DNA of 64,000 nucleotides from Pseudomonas sp. Teo4. Lineage in GTDB: Bacteria > Pseudomonadota > Gammaproteobacteria > Pseudomonadales > Pseudomonadaceae. A model generated the notes under the pieces. It had not been told where the DNA came from and did no database searches. It saw nothing but the letters and a program-made list of their open reading frames with translations. Within the stretch, counting starts at the first letter, position 1; each line of letters begins with the position of its first letter. Of the stretch, positions 17,563 to 28,132 are shown piece by piece. The DNA is taken from assembly GCF_034387475.1 (NCBI RefSeq), contig NZ_JAXCIL010000002.1, forward strand, positions 1,736,001 to 1,800,000, written 5' to 3'. A program made the translations under genes and the position numbers.

Positions 17563-18768
17563 ATGAACATTCTCCAGGTTGCCGGCGGCAAGCCGATCAA
17601 GCTGTGGACCGACGGCGTACCCGTCGAGGACGAAGCCCGCCAACAATTGTTGAACACGGCGAAGATGCCGTTCATCTTCAAGCACCTGGCGGTGATGCCG
17701 GATGTGCACCTGGGCAAGGGCTCGACCATCGGCAGCGTGATCCCCACCGTTGGCGCGATCATCCCGGCGGCGGTGGGGGTGGACATAGGCTGCGGCATGA
17801 TTGCCGCACGCACCTCGTTGCATGCCCGGGACCTGCCGGACAACCTGCACGGGCTGCGCACCGCCATCGAGAAAGCCGTGCCCCATGGCAAGACTTTCGG
17901 CCGCCGCGATCAGGGCGCCTGGGATGACGTCCCTGATCACGCCGATCGGCAGTGGCGGGGGTTGGCGGGGCGCTTCAAGGCAATCACCGACAAGTACCCG
18001 CGCCTGGAAAAGACCAACAATCGCCATCACCTGGGGACGTTGGGCGGCGGCAATCACTTCATCGAGGTGTGCCTGGACGAGGCCGACCAGGTCTGGTTCA
18101 TGTTGCACAGTGGTTCGCGTGGTGTCGGCAATGCCATCGGCAACCTGTTCATAGAGCTGGCCCAGGCCGACATGCGCCAGCACCTGGCCAACCTGCCGGA
18201 CAAGGACTTGGCCTACTTCGAGGAAGGCAGCCGCCACTTTGCCGATTACGTCGAGGCGGTCGAGTGGGCTCAGGATTATGCCCGGCGCAACCGCGAGCTG
18301 ATGATGCAGGCGGTGGTCGCTGCCGTACGCAAAGTGCTGGGCCGACCCTTCGAGGCCAGCCTGGAAGCCGTCAATTGCCACCACAACTATGTGCAGCGCG
18401 AGCAGCATTTCGGCCGTGAGGTGCTGGTGACGCGCAAGGGCGCGGTGTCGGCGCAAAAAGGTCAGTTGGGCATCATTCCCGGCTCAATGGGGGCCAAGAG
18501 TTTCATCGTTCGTGGCCTGGGCAATGAGGAGTCATTCTGCTCGTGCAGCCACGGCGCGGGCCGGGTGATGAGCCGGACCAAGGCCAAGAGCCGTTTCAAT
18601 GTCGAGGATCAACGGCGGGCGACCGCGCATGTGGAGTGCCGCAAGGACAAGGACGTGATCGATGAGATTCCCATGGCCTACAAGGACATCGATGCGGTGA
18701 TGCTGGCCCAGCGAGAGTTGGTCGAGGTGGTGCACACGTTGCGGCAGGTGGTGTGTGTGAAGGGGTGA
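17563..18768 (+). CDS. rtcB: RtcB-family RNA ligase
   Basis: A 401-residue 3'-phosphate/5'-hydroxyl RNA ligase. The metal and GTP ligands are visible: MPDVHLGKGSTIG (45-57), VDIGCGM with D75 and C78, NNRHHLGTLGGGNHFIE, HSGSRGVGN and the guanylylated histidine region CSHGAGR. Start ATG 17563 (MNILQVAGGKP) fits the family N-terminus. No rtcA or rtcR is nearby, so this is a solitary rtcB. It may heal tRNA or rRNA cut by toxins or stress; that role is inferred. Confidence 0.93.
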   Translation: MNILQVAGGKPIKLWTDGVPVEDEARQQLLNTAKMPFIFKHLAVMPDVHLGKGSTIGSVIPTVGAIIPAAVGVDIGCGMIAARTSLHARDLPDNLHGLRTAIEKAVPHGKTFGRRDQGAWDDVPDHADRQWRGLAGRFKAITDKYPRLEKTNNRHHLGTLGGGNHFIEVCLDEADQVWFMLHSGSRGVGNAIGNLFIELAQADMRQHLANLPDKDLAYFEEGSRHFADYVEAVEWAQDYARRNRELMMQAVVAAVRKVLGRPFEASLEAVNCHHNYVQREQHFGREVLVTRKGAVSAQKGQLGIIPGSMGAKSFIVRGLGNEESFCSCSHGAGRVMSRTKAKSRFNVEDQRRATAHVECRKDKDVIDEIPMAYKDIDAVMLAQRELVEVVHTLRQVVCVKG

Positions 18769-18776
18769 CTTTACTG

Positions 18777-18866
18777 CCCAATCGCCGGCAAGCCGGCTCC
18801 CACAGGTAATGCAGTGATCTCAATATGAGCGCGTTCCCTGTGGGAGCCGGCTTGCCGGCGATTGGG
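18777..18866. repeat. REP pair, GCCGGCTTGCCGGC type
   Basis: Arms 18777-18806 and 18837-18866 are 30-bp reverse complements with the core GGAGCCGGCTTGCCGGCGAT, lying exactly between the convergent rtcB and esterase genes. It probably serves as a bidirectional 3'-end structure. Confidence 0.93.
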
Positions 18867-18878
18867 CCGGTGCAGGTT

Positions 18879-21197
<2,319 letters not shown>

Positions 21198-21198
<1 letters not shown>

Positions 21199-21890
21199 CA
21201 GGACTGTTCCGTATCCACCAGGATATATCCCTGACCTCGCACCGCCTGGATCTGCAGATGCTGGGCACCGATATCGGCCAGCTTGCGGCGCAGGTTGCAC
21301 ACATGCACATCGAGGCCACGGTCCAGGCGGGTGTAGGCACGGTGCAGCACGGTCTGGTACAGGAATGCCTTGCTCAAGGCTTCGCCAGGGTGGGCGCGCA
21401 GGGTGGTCAACAAGCGAAATTCGGAGGCCGTCAGGCCAGCAGCTTTGCCATCGCAGACGACGTCCTGACTGATCTGGTCAAAGGTCAGGCTGTCGGTGTC
21501 AGCACGCGGGACGGTGCCGCGATCGAAGGCCACTCGCCGCAACAGTGCATCGACCCGGGCGTCCAGCTCGGCCAGGCTGAAGGGCTTGGGCAGGTAGTCA
21601 TCGGCCCCTCGGGTAAAGCCGCTGATGCGATCCTGCTCGGCCCCCAGCGCTGACATCAGCATGACCGGCACCGCCTGGTGGCGGCGCAATTCGTCGAGCA
21701 GGCTGAGGCCGTCGATGCCGGGGAGCATGATGTCCAGCAACACCAGATCGAAACGGTCATGGTGAATCGCATGCAGGGCCTGGGTGCCGGTGGCGCAGGC
21801 GTGAACCCGGAAATGGCGGTTGAGGAAGTGGCGTTCGAGGTCCTGGCGCAGGCGTGGGTCGTCTTCGGCGAGGAGGAGTGAGGTGGGCAC
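21198..21890 (-). CDS. OmpR-family response regulator (PfeR-like)
   Basis: A 230-residue regulator with a receiver domain (acidic pocket E9-D10-D11, phospho-acceptor D53 in LLDIMLPG, K in YLPKPFSLAEL) and a winged-helix output domain (LTASEFRLLTTLRAHPGEALSK... LDVHVCNLRRKL). GTG 21890 is preferred because AAGG lies about 7 bases ahead, whereas an ATG at 21929 would place the Fur-like site inside the gene. It likely activates the divergent TonB receptor gene in response to ligand. Confidence 0.88.
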
Positions 21891-21901
21891 GGCGAGCCTT
21901 G

Positions 21902-21920
21902 AATGAGAATTTCTATCAGT
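21902..21920 (-). promoter_or_regulatory. Probable Fur box upstream of the response regulator
   Basis: Minus-strand GATAGAAATTCTCATTC resembles the Fur consensus GATAATGATTCTCATT and sits 12-30 bases before the GTG start. This would place the two-component genes under iron control. The binding is not tested. Confidence 0.6.
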
Positions 21921-21929
21921 TGCGATCAT

Positions 21930-22224
21930 CCCACTGCGGGCTGGGGGAGGGCAATCGTCTTGTTGTGTTAAGAAGGTTAATCCTGCTGCGCCGCGGTTTT
22001 CCCTCCGGTATCGTTCGCAAAAAGCAACTGGTTTCGTTTGCGATTCAATTTCATTTAGGTGGCTGACGCCACCCCCGTCCAGTCTTCATCCCTTTCCAAT
22101 CGCCCGGCTTCGTCTGTGGTGCGTGGATGCGGCTGTCCGCAAGAAAGTGGTTTGAGCCACTCGTCGCGGCGCGGGCGAACCAGGTGCAGTTCTGTCCACT
22201 GCAAATCCAACTGAAGGGTGTGTC
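21930..22224. other. Divergent intergenic region before the TonB receptor
   Basis: Almost 300 bases without a gene between the regulator and the receptor. It holds a small hairpin GGTGGC-TGAC-GCCACC (22058-22073) and an AT-rich stretch (22020-22057) suitable for a receptor promoter and regulator binding, and ends with GAAGGGTGTGTC before the ATG. I could not assign a specific operator. Confidence 0.5.
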
Positions 22225-24396
22225 ATGAGCGGTTTTAAAGGTGTGGGGAGCCCGCGACGGGTTCGGGGATGGGTAGTCCTGGGGCTGTTGGCGCCGTTTT
22301 CGTTGTCGGCACTGGCTGAAACGGTCGCCACCCAGGCGGCCGAGGACAACTCGCTCGATCTGCCGGCATTGACCATCGAAGGCAACCGCCTTTACGACAT
22401 GCTGCCGTCGGAGCAAACCGGTGGCTACAGCGTCGACGCCGCCACGGTGGGCACCAAGACGCCCGCAGCGCTCAAGGACATTCCGCAGTCCATTACCGTC
22501 TACACCCAGGACTACGTCAAAGACCGCCAGTTCGTGCACCTGGATGACCTGGCCAAGTACACCGCCGGCCTGCGCACCCTGACCAACGACAGCGGCCGCT
22601 CGTCGATCTATGCCCGTGGCTATGAGTACAGCGAGTTCAACATCGACGGCTTGCCGGCCCCCATGGCCAGTATCTTCGGCACCGTACCTTCGTTGGCGGC
22701 CTTCGACCGCGTCGAGATCATGCGCGGCCCGGCTGGGTTGTTCAGCAGCACCAGCGAGCTGGGCGGCATCGTCAACATGGTGCGCAAGCGCCCGACCGCC
22801 GAATTCCAGGGGCACGTCGAAGCTGCCTACGGCACCTGGGACACCAACCACGAAGAAATCGACCTGAGCGGGCCGCTGGACGATGCCGGCCGCGTGCGCG
22901 GGCGCTTCGTCGCCTCCCGTGACGACACCAATGGCGAGGTCGACTACAACGCCAACACCAGCAACAGCTACTACGGCGCGCTGGACATCGACCTGGACGA
23001 CGCGACCATGCTGTCGTTCGGGCTGATCCACGAAGTGAAGAACATCACCCCGCACAATGGTTACCCGGCAACGCTTGACGGTAAGGTGCCCGACTTCAGC
23101 CATTCCAAGTTCCTCGGTGCCGACTGGAACTACTTCGACGGTAAGACCACCGATTTGGTCGCCGAGCTGACCCACCGCTTCGACAATGGCGGCTACGGCC
23201 GTATCGCAGCCCGTGGCTCGCACCGCGACACCAACTACCTGTACGCCTTCACCGCGACCAACGCCAAAGGCGCCAACTCCTTGCGCGCCAGCGCCCGGGA
23301 CTTTACCCAGGACACCTACTCGCTGGACGCCAGCTACAGCCAGCCATTCGAAACCTTCGGCCAGGTCAGCGAGTTCGTGGTCGGTACCGACTACAAGAAC
23401 TACGACACCGAGTACCTCAACGGCACCAGCAACCTGGGCACCATCGACGTCAACAGCTACTCGCCGACGCAGACCACCAAGCCATCGCCGAACTACAGCA
23501 CCGAAACCGGCATGCAGGAGGAAGAATACGGCCTGTATTCCAAGGTCACCTTCCGCCCGATCGAGCGCCTGGCGCTGATCGCCGGTGGCCGCTTCAGCTG
23601 GTATCGCGGTGACTTCTACACCACCACCCTGAGCACCGGGTCGACCACCGATGACAACAAGCGCGTGGACGGCCACTTCACGCCCTATGGCGGCCTGGTC
23701 TACGACCTGACCGAAAACCATGCGCTGTATGCCAGCTATTCGCAGGTATTCAAGCCGCAGTCCGATGTCGACAGCGGTGGCCGAGTACTCAAACCGCGTG
23801 AAGGCGAGCAGTACGAGTTCGGCCTCAAGAGCAGTTACTTCGGTGGCGACCTCAATACCCGCTTCTCGGTATTCCGCCTGACAGACAAGAACCGTGGCAC
23901 TACCGAGTACGACGCAGACGGTGTGGATACCGGCTTCTCGGTCGCTTCCGGAAAGACGCGGGTCAAGGGTGCCGAAGTGGAAGTCAGTGGCAAGCTGACG
24001 CCGAACTGGGAACTGCTGGCCGGCTACACCTGGATGGAAACCGAAACCGTCAAGGGTGACGCGGAAACCACCTTCTTCATCATGCCGCGCCACCAGGCCT
24101 CGCTGTGGAGCAAATACACCATCGACCAAGGCCTGCTGAGCGGCCTGGCCATCGGCGGTGGTGTCTCGGCAATGAGCAACTTCTACTCCGAAAATGGCGG
24201 CGTGCGTATCGACGCGCCGGGCTACGCCACCGTGGATGCCATGCTCTCGTACCCAGTCACGTCGAAGCTGACGGCAACCTTCAACGTCAACAACCTGTTC
24301 GACCGGGACTACCTGTCTCGGGTGGGTTCGACCTCCACGTTCAACTTCTACGGGCCTTCGCGGAGCATGATGGTCGGCGCACGGTACGACTTCTAA
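22225..24396 (+). CDS. TonB-dependent siderophore receptor
   Basis: A 723-residue outer-membrane receptor. It has a signal peptide (LLAPFSLSALAE, cleavage near 33), a short N-terminus without the STN signalling domain, a plug domain (LKDIPQSITVYTQDYVKDRQ; RVEIMRGPAGLFSSTSELGGIVNMVRK) and a 22-strand barrel ending in the outer-membrane signature aromatic GARYDF. The sequence pattern is the FhuE/FpvA-like siderophore class (TIGR01783) rather than PfeA-like. Lack of an STN domain means signalling must go through the divergent two-component system. The ligand is not evident; the neighbouring esterase argues for an ester-linked (catecholate) siderophore. Confidence 0.92.
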   Translation: MSGFKGVGSPRRVRGWVVLGLLAPFSLSALAETVATQAAEDNSLDLPALTIEGNRLYDMLPSEQTGGYSVDAATVGTKTPAALKDIPQSITVYTQDYVKDRQFVHLDDLAKYTAGLRTLTNDSGRSSIYARGYEYSEFNIDGLPAPMASIFGTVPSLAAFDRVEIMRGPAGLFSSTSELGGIVNMVRKRPTAEFQGHVEAAYGTWDTNHEEIDLSGPLDDAGRVRGRFVASRDDTNGEVDYNANTSNSYYGALDIDLDDATMLSFGLIHEVKNITPHNGYPATLDGKVPDFSHSKFLGADWNYFDGKTTDLVAELTHRFDNGGYGRIAARGSHRDTNYLYAFTATNAKGANSLRASARDFTQDTYSLDASYSQPFETFGQVSEFVVGTDYKNYDTEYLNGTSNLGTIDVNSYSPTQTTKPSPNYSTETGMQEEEYGLYSKVTFRPIERLALIAGGRFSWYRGDFYTTTLSTGSTTDDNKRVDGHFTPYGGLVYDLTENHALYASYSQVFKPQSDVDSGGRVLKPREGEQYEFGLKSSYFGGDLNTRFSVFRLTDKNRGTTEYDADGVDTGFSVASGKTRVKGAEVEVSGKLTPNWELLAGYTWMETETVKGDAETTFFIMPRHQASLWSKYTIDQGLLSGLAIGGGVSAMSNFYSENGGVRIDAPGYATVDAMLSYPVTSKLTATFNVNNLFDRDYLSRVGSTSTFNFYGPSRSMMVGARYDF

Positions 24397-24408
24397 CCTG
24401 AACTGCGT

Positions 24409-24445
24409 GCCCTACATGTGTCGATTTTTTTGACACATGTAGGGC
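24409..24445. terminator. Perfect 14-bp inverted repeat with a T7 loop after the receptor gene
   Basis: GCCCTACATGTGTC (24409-24422) and GACACATGTAGGGC (24432-24445) pair perfectly around a GATTTTTTT loop, 12 bases after the receptor stop. The T-run is in the loop and not downstream, which is unusual for an intrinsic terminator. It may instead be a 3'-end protection element or a protein site (ACATGT core). Confidence 0.6.
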
Positions 24446-24625
24446 GACTGCTTCGATCAGGCAGTGCAAGATTGCTTGATAACGGTGGGCAAGCGCACCC
24501 GAATGCTGCCCACCATGTGCGCCAAGACTTTACCTGTGAAAATCTACAATATGGTCATGTCTTCAAACTAGACATATCGTCTCTCTTGCCTGATGGCCAA
24601 TTGGCCGAAGACTAGGAGAGTCAAG

Positions 24626-24889
24626 ATGACGGTTTACGACTGGGTGGCAGCGGTGTCGCTGGGGATGATTGCAGCGATTTCCGTGGTGATGCTGCTGCAG
24701 TACTTCAAGCTGCGGGATCTATGGGATGGGTTCAAGCGGTGTCGCGAAGCAATGCGCTGGGCACAGATTTTCGAAAGCGAGAACCGCGAGCTGAAACGCA
24801 GCCTCAGGGCAGAGCAGCGGCTGACCGCGCAGCTCCAGGCGCAAGTGGCCAAGCTGCAGGCCTGCGGGGCGCCCAGGGAAAATGCCTGA
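24626..24889 (+). CDS. Small single-pass membrane protein with coiled coil
   Basis: An 87-residue ORF with ribosome-binding site AGGAGAG 6 bases before ATG 24626. One transmembrane segment (about residues 5-25, WVAAVSLGMIAAISVVMLL) is followed by a charged helix (MRWAQIFESENRELKRSLRAEQRLTAQLQAQVAKLQ), predicted coiled coil. No known family is recognised. It lies convergent to csiR and has no obvious partner. The good start signal and codon use support a real gene. Confidence 0.65.
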   Translation: MTVYDWVAAVSLGMIAAISVVMLLQYFKLRDLWDGFKRCREAMRWAQIFESENRELKRSLRAEQRLTAQLQAQVAKLQACGAPRENA

Positions 24890-24903
24890 GCGCCGCCTTG
24901 GCT

Positions 24904-25617
24904 TCAGCCTTGATCGCGCATGATCTGGGCAATGATCGGCACCGGGGTCATCAGGTGCGTATGCATCATCGTGCTGGCCCTGGCGGCATCACGGGCGAGA
25001 ATCGCCTCGACCAGTGCCGCGTGCTCCTGGCGTTTGGTTTCCAGCGCCTGCTCGGAAAACACCGTATGGGTCAGCCACAAGTGGCGGTAGCGTTCGGCCT
25101 GATCGAACAGGTAAGTGCGCGCTTGCAGCAGGTGCTTTGAGCCGCAGCCCGAGGCGATGGCGGTGTGGAACGCCTTGTGGCGTTGGTCCCAGACATCCAG
25201 GCGCTGTTCACGGGTCTTCACTTCCATGACCTTGGCCAGGGTATGCGACTGGGCCAGCACCGACGCTTCCCAGGCATCGTCACCGCGCTCGATGGCCAGG
25301 CCGACGATCATGGCTTCGAGGTTGGCGCGGGCGTCGTAGATATCCTTCATTTCGTCCAGCGACATGGGCGCCACCCGGTAGCCCTTCTGGCTGATGGCGA
25401 CCACCAGCTTTTCTGCCACCAGTTGCGACAGGGCCTCGCGCAGCGGGCCTACGCCAAGGTCATAGCGCTCCTTCAGCGTGCTCATCAGCAGCTTTTCGCC
25501 GGGCTTGAACAGGCCGCGGATGATGTCCTGCTTCAGCCACTCATACCCACTGAATGCCGAGTTCTGTCGCGGGGCCTGTGCTTCCAAGGTCTGTTCCTCA
25601 AACGTTTTGCGAATCAT
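24904..25617 (-). CDS. csiR: GntR/FCD transcriptional regulator CsiR
   Basis: A 237-residue GntR-family repressor with an N-terminal winged helix (YEWLKQDIIRGLFKPGEKL, LGVGPLREALSQL) and a C-terminal FCD all-alpha effector domain (DEMKDIYDARANLEAMIVGLAI, conserved His/Asp metal ligands). It is divergent from csiD; CsiR in E. coli and P. putida represses csiD and is relieved by glutarate. Start ATG 25615-25617 (MIRKTFEEQ) replaces a longer frame that would run over the operator region. Confidence 0.93.
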   Translation of the reverse strand: MIRKTFEEQTLEAQAPRQNSAFSGYEWLKQDIIRGLFKPGEKLLMSTLKERYDLGVGPLREALSQLVAEKLVVAISQKGYRVAPMSLDEMKDIYDARANLEAMIVGLAIERGDDAWEASVLAQSHTLAKVMEVKTREQRLDVWDQRHKAFHTAIASGCGSKHLLQARTYLFDQAERYRHLWLTHTVFSEQALETKRQEHAALVEAILARDAARASTMMHTHLMTPVPIIAQIMRDQG

Positions 25618-25658
25618 ACCGAAACGTCTTTTCAGATAAAAACAATGGACAAACTGGT

Positions 25659-25702
25659 GTTTTGTTTTCGTTTTACAAAAATGTAGACATTTTGTGTTTG
25701 TG
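25659..25702 (+). promoter_or_regulatory. Candidate CsiR operator repeats in the csiR-csiD gap
   Basis: TTTGTTTTCG (25661-25670) and TTTGTGTTTG (25691-25700) are imperfect direct repeats 30 bp apart, so they face the same side of the helix. The first is extended as TTGT-N5-TTTT. The AT-rich block separates the divergent csiR and csiD genes. Assignment to CsiR rests on position. Confidence 0.5.
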
Positions 25703-25767
25703 GCGATATTTTTGCCTTGCCCACCTGATCCGGGCACTGCCATTTACTTCTCTGCCAGGAAACCGCC

Positions 25768-26745
25768 ATGAACGCCTTCACCAAGATCGAGGAACCCGTG
25801 CTGCCAATGCCTCTGGAAACCCGGGGCTTCTCCGTCCAACCGTCCGCACAGTCGCCACGCCTGCTGGAAGTGATTTTTGCGCGCGAAACGGTCGAAGCGT
25901 TCGTCAAGGCCGTGGCCGAGTGGCCGGTGCAGGCGCTGGAGTACAAGTCGTTCCTGCGTTTCCGCGTCGGGCAGATTCTCGATGAACTGTGTGAAGGCAC
26001 CCTGCGCCCGGTGCTGCTGAACAACCTGCTCAGCCGTGCCACCGGCGGCATGCTGATCACTCCGCTGGGGCTGGACGATGTGAGCCAGGCCGAGGACATG
26101 GTCAAGTTCACCACCGCCTGCGCGCACCTGGTTGGCCGTTCCAACTACGACGCCATGAGCGGCCAGTTCTATGCCCGCTTCGTGGTGGTCAACACCGACA
26201 ACTCCGACAGCTACCTGCGTCAGCCGCACCGGGTCATGGAACTGCACAACGACGGCACCTTCGTGAACCAGATCACCGATTACGTGCTGATGCTCAAGAT
26301 CGACGAGAAGAACATGGAAGGCGGCAATTCGCTGCTGCTGCACCTGGACGACTGGGAGCAGTGCGAGTCGTTCTTCCGTCACCCGATGGCCCGCCGCGAG
26401 ATGCGCTGGACCGCGCCGCCGAGCAAGAAGGTCAGCGAAGATGTGTTCCACGCCGTGTTCGACACCGACGCCGTGGGCCGCCCGACCATGCGCTACATCG
26501 ACCAGTTCGTGCAGCCTTCGAACTTCGAAGAAGGCATCTGGCTGAATGCCCTGTCCGAATCGCTGGAAGGCAGCGAGCACAAGGTGTCGGTACCGGTATC
26601 GGTCGGCAGCTTCCTGCTGATCAACAACCTGTTCTGGCTGCACGGCCGCGACCGCTTCACCCCGCACGACGGCCTGCGCCGCGAGCTGATGCGCCAGCGT
26701 GGCTACATCAGCTACGAGAAGCCGCGGTACCAGCGCGGCCAGTAA
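25768..26745 (+). CDS. csiD: Glutarate 2-hydroxylase CsiD (GlaH)
   Basis: A 325-residue Fe(II)/2-oxoglutarate oxygenase that hydroxylates glutarate to L-2-hydroxyglutarate. The metal facial triad is H160-x-D162 ([10 protein letters not shown]) and H292 (FWLHGRDRF). [15 protein letters not shown] and [14 protein letters not shown] are CsiD-specific. Start ATG 25768 follows CAGGAAACCGCC. First gene of a rightward unit with lhgO, gabD, gabT and gabP, controlled by CsiR. Confidence 0.96.
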   Translation: MNAFTKIEEPVLPMPLETRGFSVQPSAQSPRLLEVIFARETVEAFVKAVAEWPVQALEYKSFLRFRVGQILDELCEGTLRPVLLNNLLSRATGGMLITPLGLDDVSQAEDMVKFTTACAHLVGRSNYDAMSGQFYARFVVVNTDNSDSYLRQPHRVMELHNDGTFVNQITDYVLMLKIDEKNMEGGNSLLLHLDDWEQCESFFRHPMARREMRWTAPPSKKVSEDVFHAVFDTDAVGRPTMRYIDQFVQPSNFEEGIWLNALSESLEGSEHKVSVPVSVGSFLLINNLFWLHGRDRFTPHDGLRRELMRQRGYISYEKPRYQRGQ

Positions 26746-26759
26746 CCCACCCGACGCTG

Positions 26760-26783
26760 CAGGGCTGCCCACAGGGCGGCCCT
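26760..26783 (+). other. Hairpin between csiD and lhgO
   Basis: AGGGCTGCCC and GGGCGGCCCT pair around ACA in the 93-bp csiD-lhgO gap, without a T-run. It could lower downstream expression within the operon. Confidence 0.4.
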
Positions 26784-26838
26784 TCGTCGTGCCTGAAACA
26801 AAATTACTGGCTGGCGCCCCGCGCCCCGGCAAGAGGTA

Positions 26839-28095
26839 ATGGCTGTGTACGATTTCATCATCATCGGCGGCGGGATCGTGGGTATGTCCACGGCCATGCA
26901 GCTGATTCAGCGCTACCCGGACGCGAAAATGCTCCTGCTGGAGAAAGAGTCCGGCCCCGCCCGCCATCAGACGGGCCACAACAGCGGCGTGATTCACGCC
27001 GGTGTGTATTACACCCCCGGTAGCCTCAAGGCGCGTTTCTGCCTGGAGGGCAATAAAGCCACCAAGGCGTTCTGCGACAAGCACGCCATCCGCTACGACG
27101 AGTGCGGCAAATTGCTGGTGGCCACCAACGCCCTGGAAATGGAGCGCATGAAGGCGTTGTGGGAGCGTACCGCTGCCAACGGCCTGGAGCGCTCATGGCT
27201 GTCGGCGGGTGAGCTGCGTGAACGTGAGCCGAACATTGTCGGCATCGGTGGCATCTTCGTGCCGTCCAGCGGCATCGTCAGCTACGCCGAAGTCACTGCT
27301 GCCATGGCCCGCGAATTCCAGGCGGCCGGCGGCGAAATCCGCTACAGCGCCGAAGTGCAGGGGCTCGAAGAACGTACCGACCAAGTGCTGGTGCGTACCC
27401 GTGCCGACGAGTTCCGTGGCCGCTTCCTGGTCACCTGTTCGGGGCTGATGGCCGACCGCGTGGTGCGTATGCTCGGCATCGAGCCGAGCTTCATCATCTG
27501 CCCGTTCCGTGGCGAGTACTACCTGCTGCCCAAGCAGCACAACCAGATCGTCAACCACCTGATCTACCCGATTCCGGACCCGTCCATGCCGTTCCTTGGC
27601 GTGCACCTGACGCGAATGATCGACGGCACCGTCACCGTCGGCCCCAATGCGGTGCTGGCCACCAAGCGCGAGGGCTATCGCAAGTCCGATATCTCGGTGC
27701 CCGACCTGTTCGAGACGCTCACCACGCCGGGCATCCTCAAGGTGCTGGCGAAGAATCTGCGCCCCGGCCTGATCGAGCTGAAGAACTCGCTGTTCAAGGG
27801 CGGCTACCTCAAGCAGGTGCAGAAGTACTGCCCAAGCATCACCAAGGCCGACCTCACCGACTACCCGGCAGGTGTTCGCGCCCAGGCCGTGTCGCGCGAC
27901 GGCAAGCTCATCGACGACTTCCTGTTCGTCAACACGCCGCGCAGCGTGAACGTGTGCAACGCCCCGTCGCCCGCCGCCACGTCGGCGATCCCGATTGGTG
28001 CGCACATCGTCGACAAGGTACGCGAACAGCTCGCCGCCTCCGGCGCCAAGCTGACGGCCCGTACCCCCGATAACCAGCAGCGGGTCGCCGGCTGA
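26839..28095 (+). CDS. lhgO: L-2-hydroxyglutarate oxidase
   Basis: A 418-residue FAD-dependent oxidase/dehydrogenase that takes the CsiD product L-2-hydroxyglutarate to 2-oxoglutarate and passes electrons to the membrane quinone pool. The N-terminal FAD-binding motif is DFIIIGGGIVGMSTA; HQTGHNSGVIHAGVYY, CPFRGEYYLL and VRAQAVSRDGKLIDDF are LhgO hallmarks. SD AAGAGG lies just before ATG 26839. Confidence 0.96.
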   Translation: MAVYDFIIIGGGIVGMSTAMQLIQRYPDAKMLLLEKESGPARHQTGHNSGVIHAGVYYTPGSLKARFCLEGNKATKAFCDKHAIRYDECGKLLVATNALEMERMKALWERTAANGLERSWLSAGELREREPNIVGIGGIFVPSSGIVSYAEVTAAMAREFQAAGGEIRYSAEVQGLEERTDQVLVRTRADEFRGRFLVTCSGLMADRVVRMLGIEPSFIICPFRGEYYLLPKQHNQIVNHLIYPIPDPSMPFLGVHLTRMIDGTVTVGPNAVLATKREGYRKSDISVPDLFETLTTPGILKVLAKNLRPGLIELKNSLFKGGYLKQVQKYCPSITKADLTDYPAGVRAQAVSRDGKLIDDFLFVNTPRSVNVCNAPSPAATSAIPIGAHIVDKVREQLAASGAKLTARTPDNQQRVAG

Positions 28096-28132
28096 AGCGC
28101 CGTCACCGCCATCCCAGCAGAGGAAGACTAGC

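Noticed and set aside
22051..24129. A 692-codon minus-strand frame opposite the TonB receptor
   Set aside because: The plus-strand receptor has a signal peptide, plug and barrel motifs; the antisense product has no recognisable domain.
24418..24615. 65-codon ORF between the palindrome and the small membrane protein gene
   Set aside because: It starts inside the terminator-like palindrome, has no ribosome-binding site and no likeness to known proteins.
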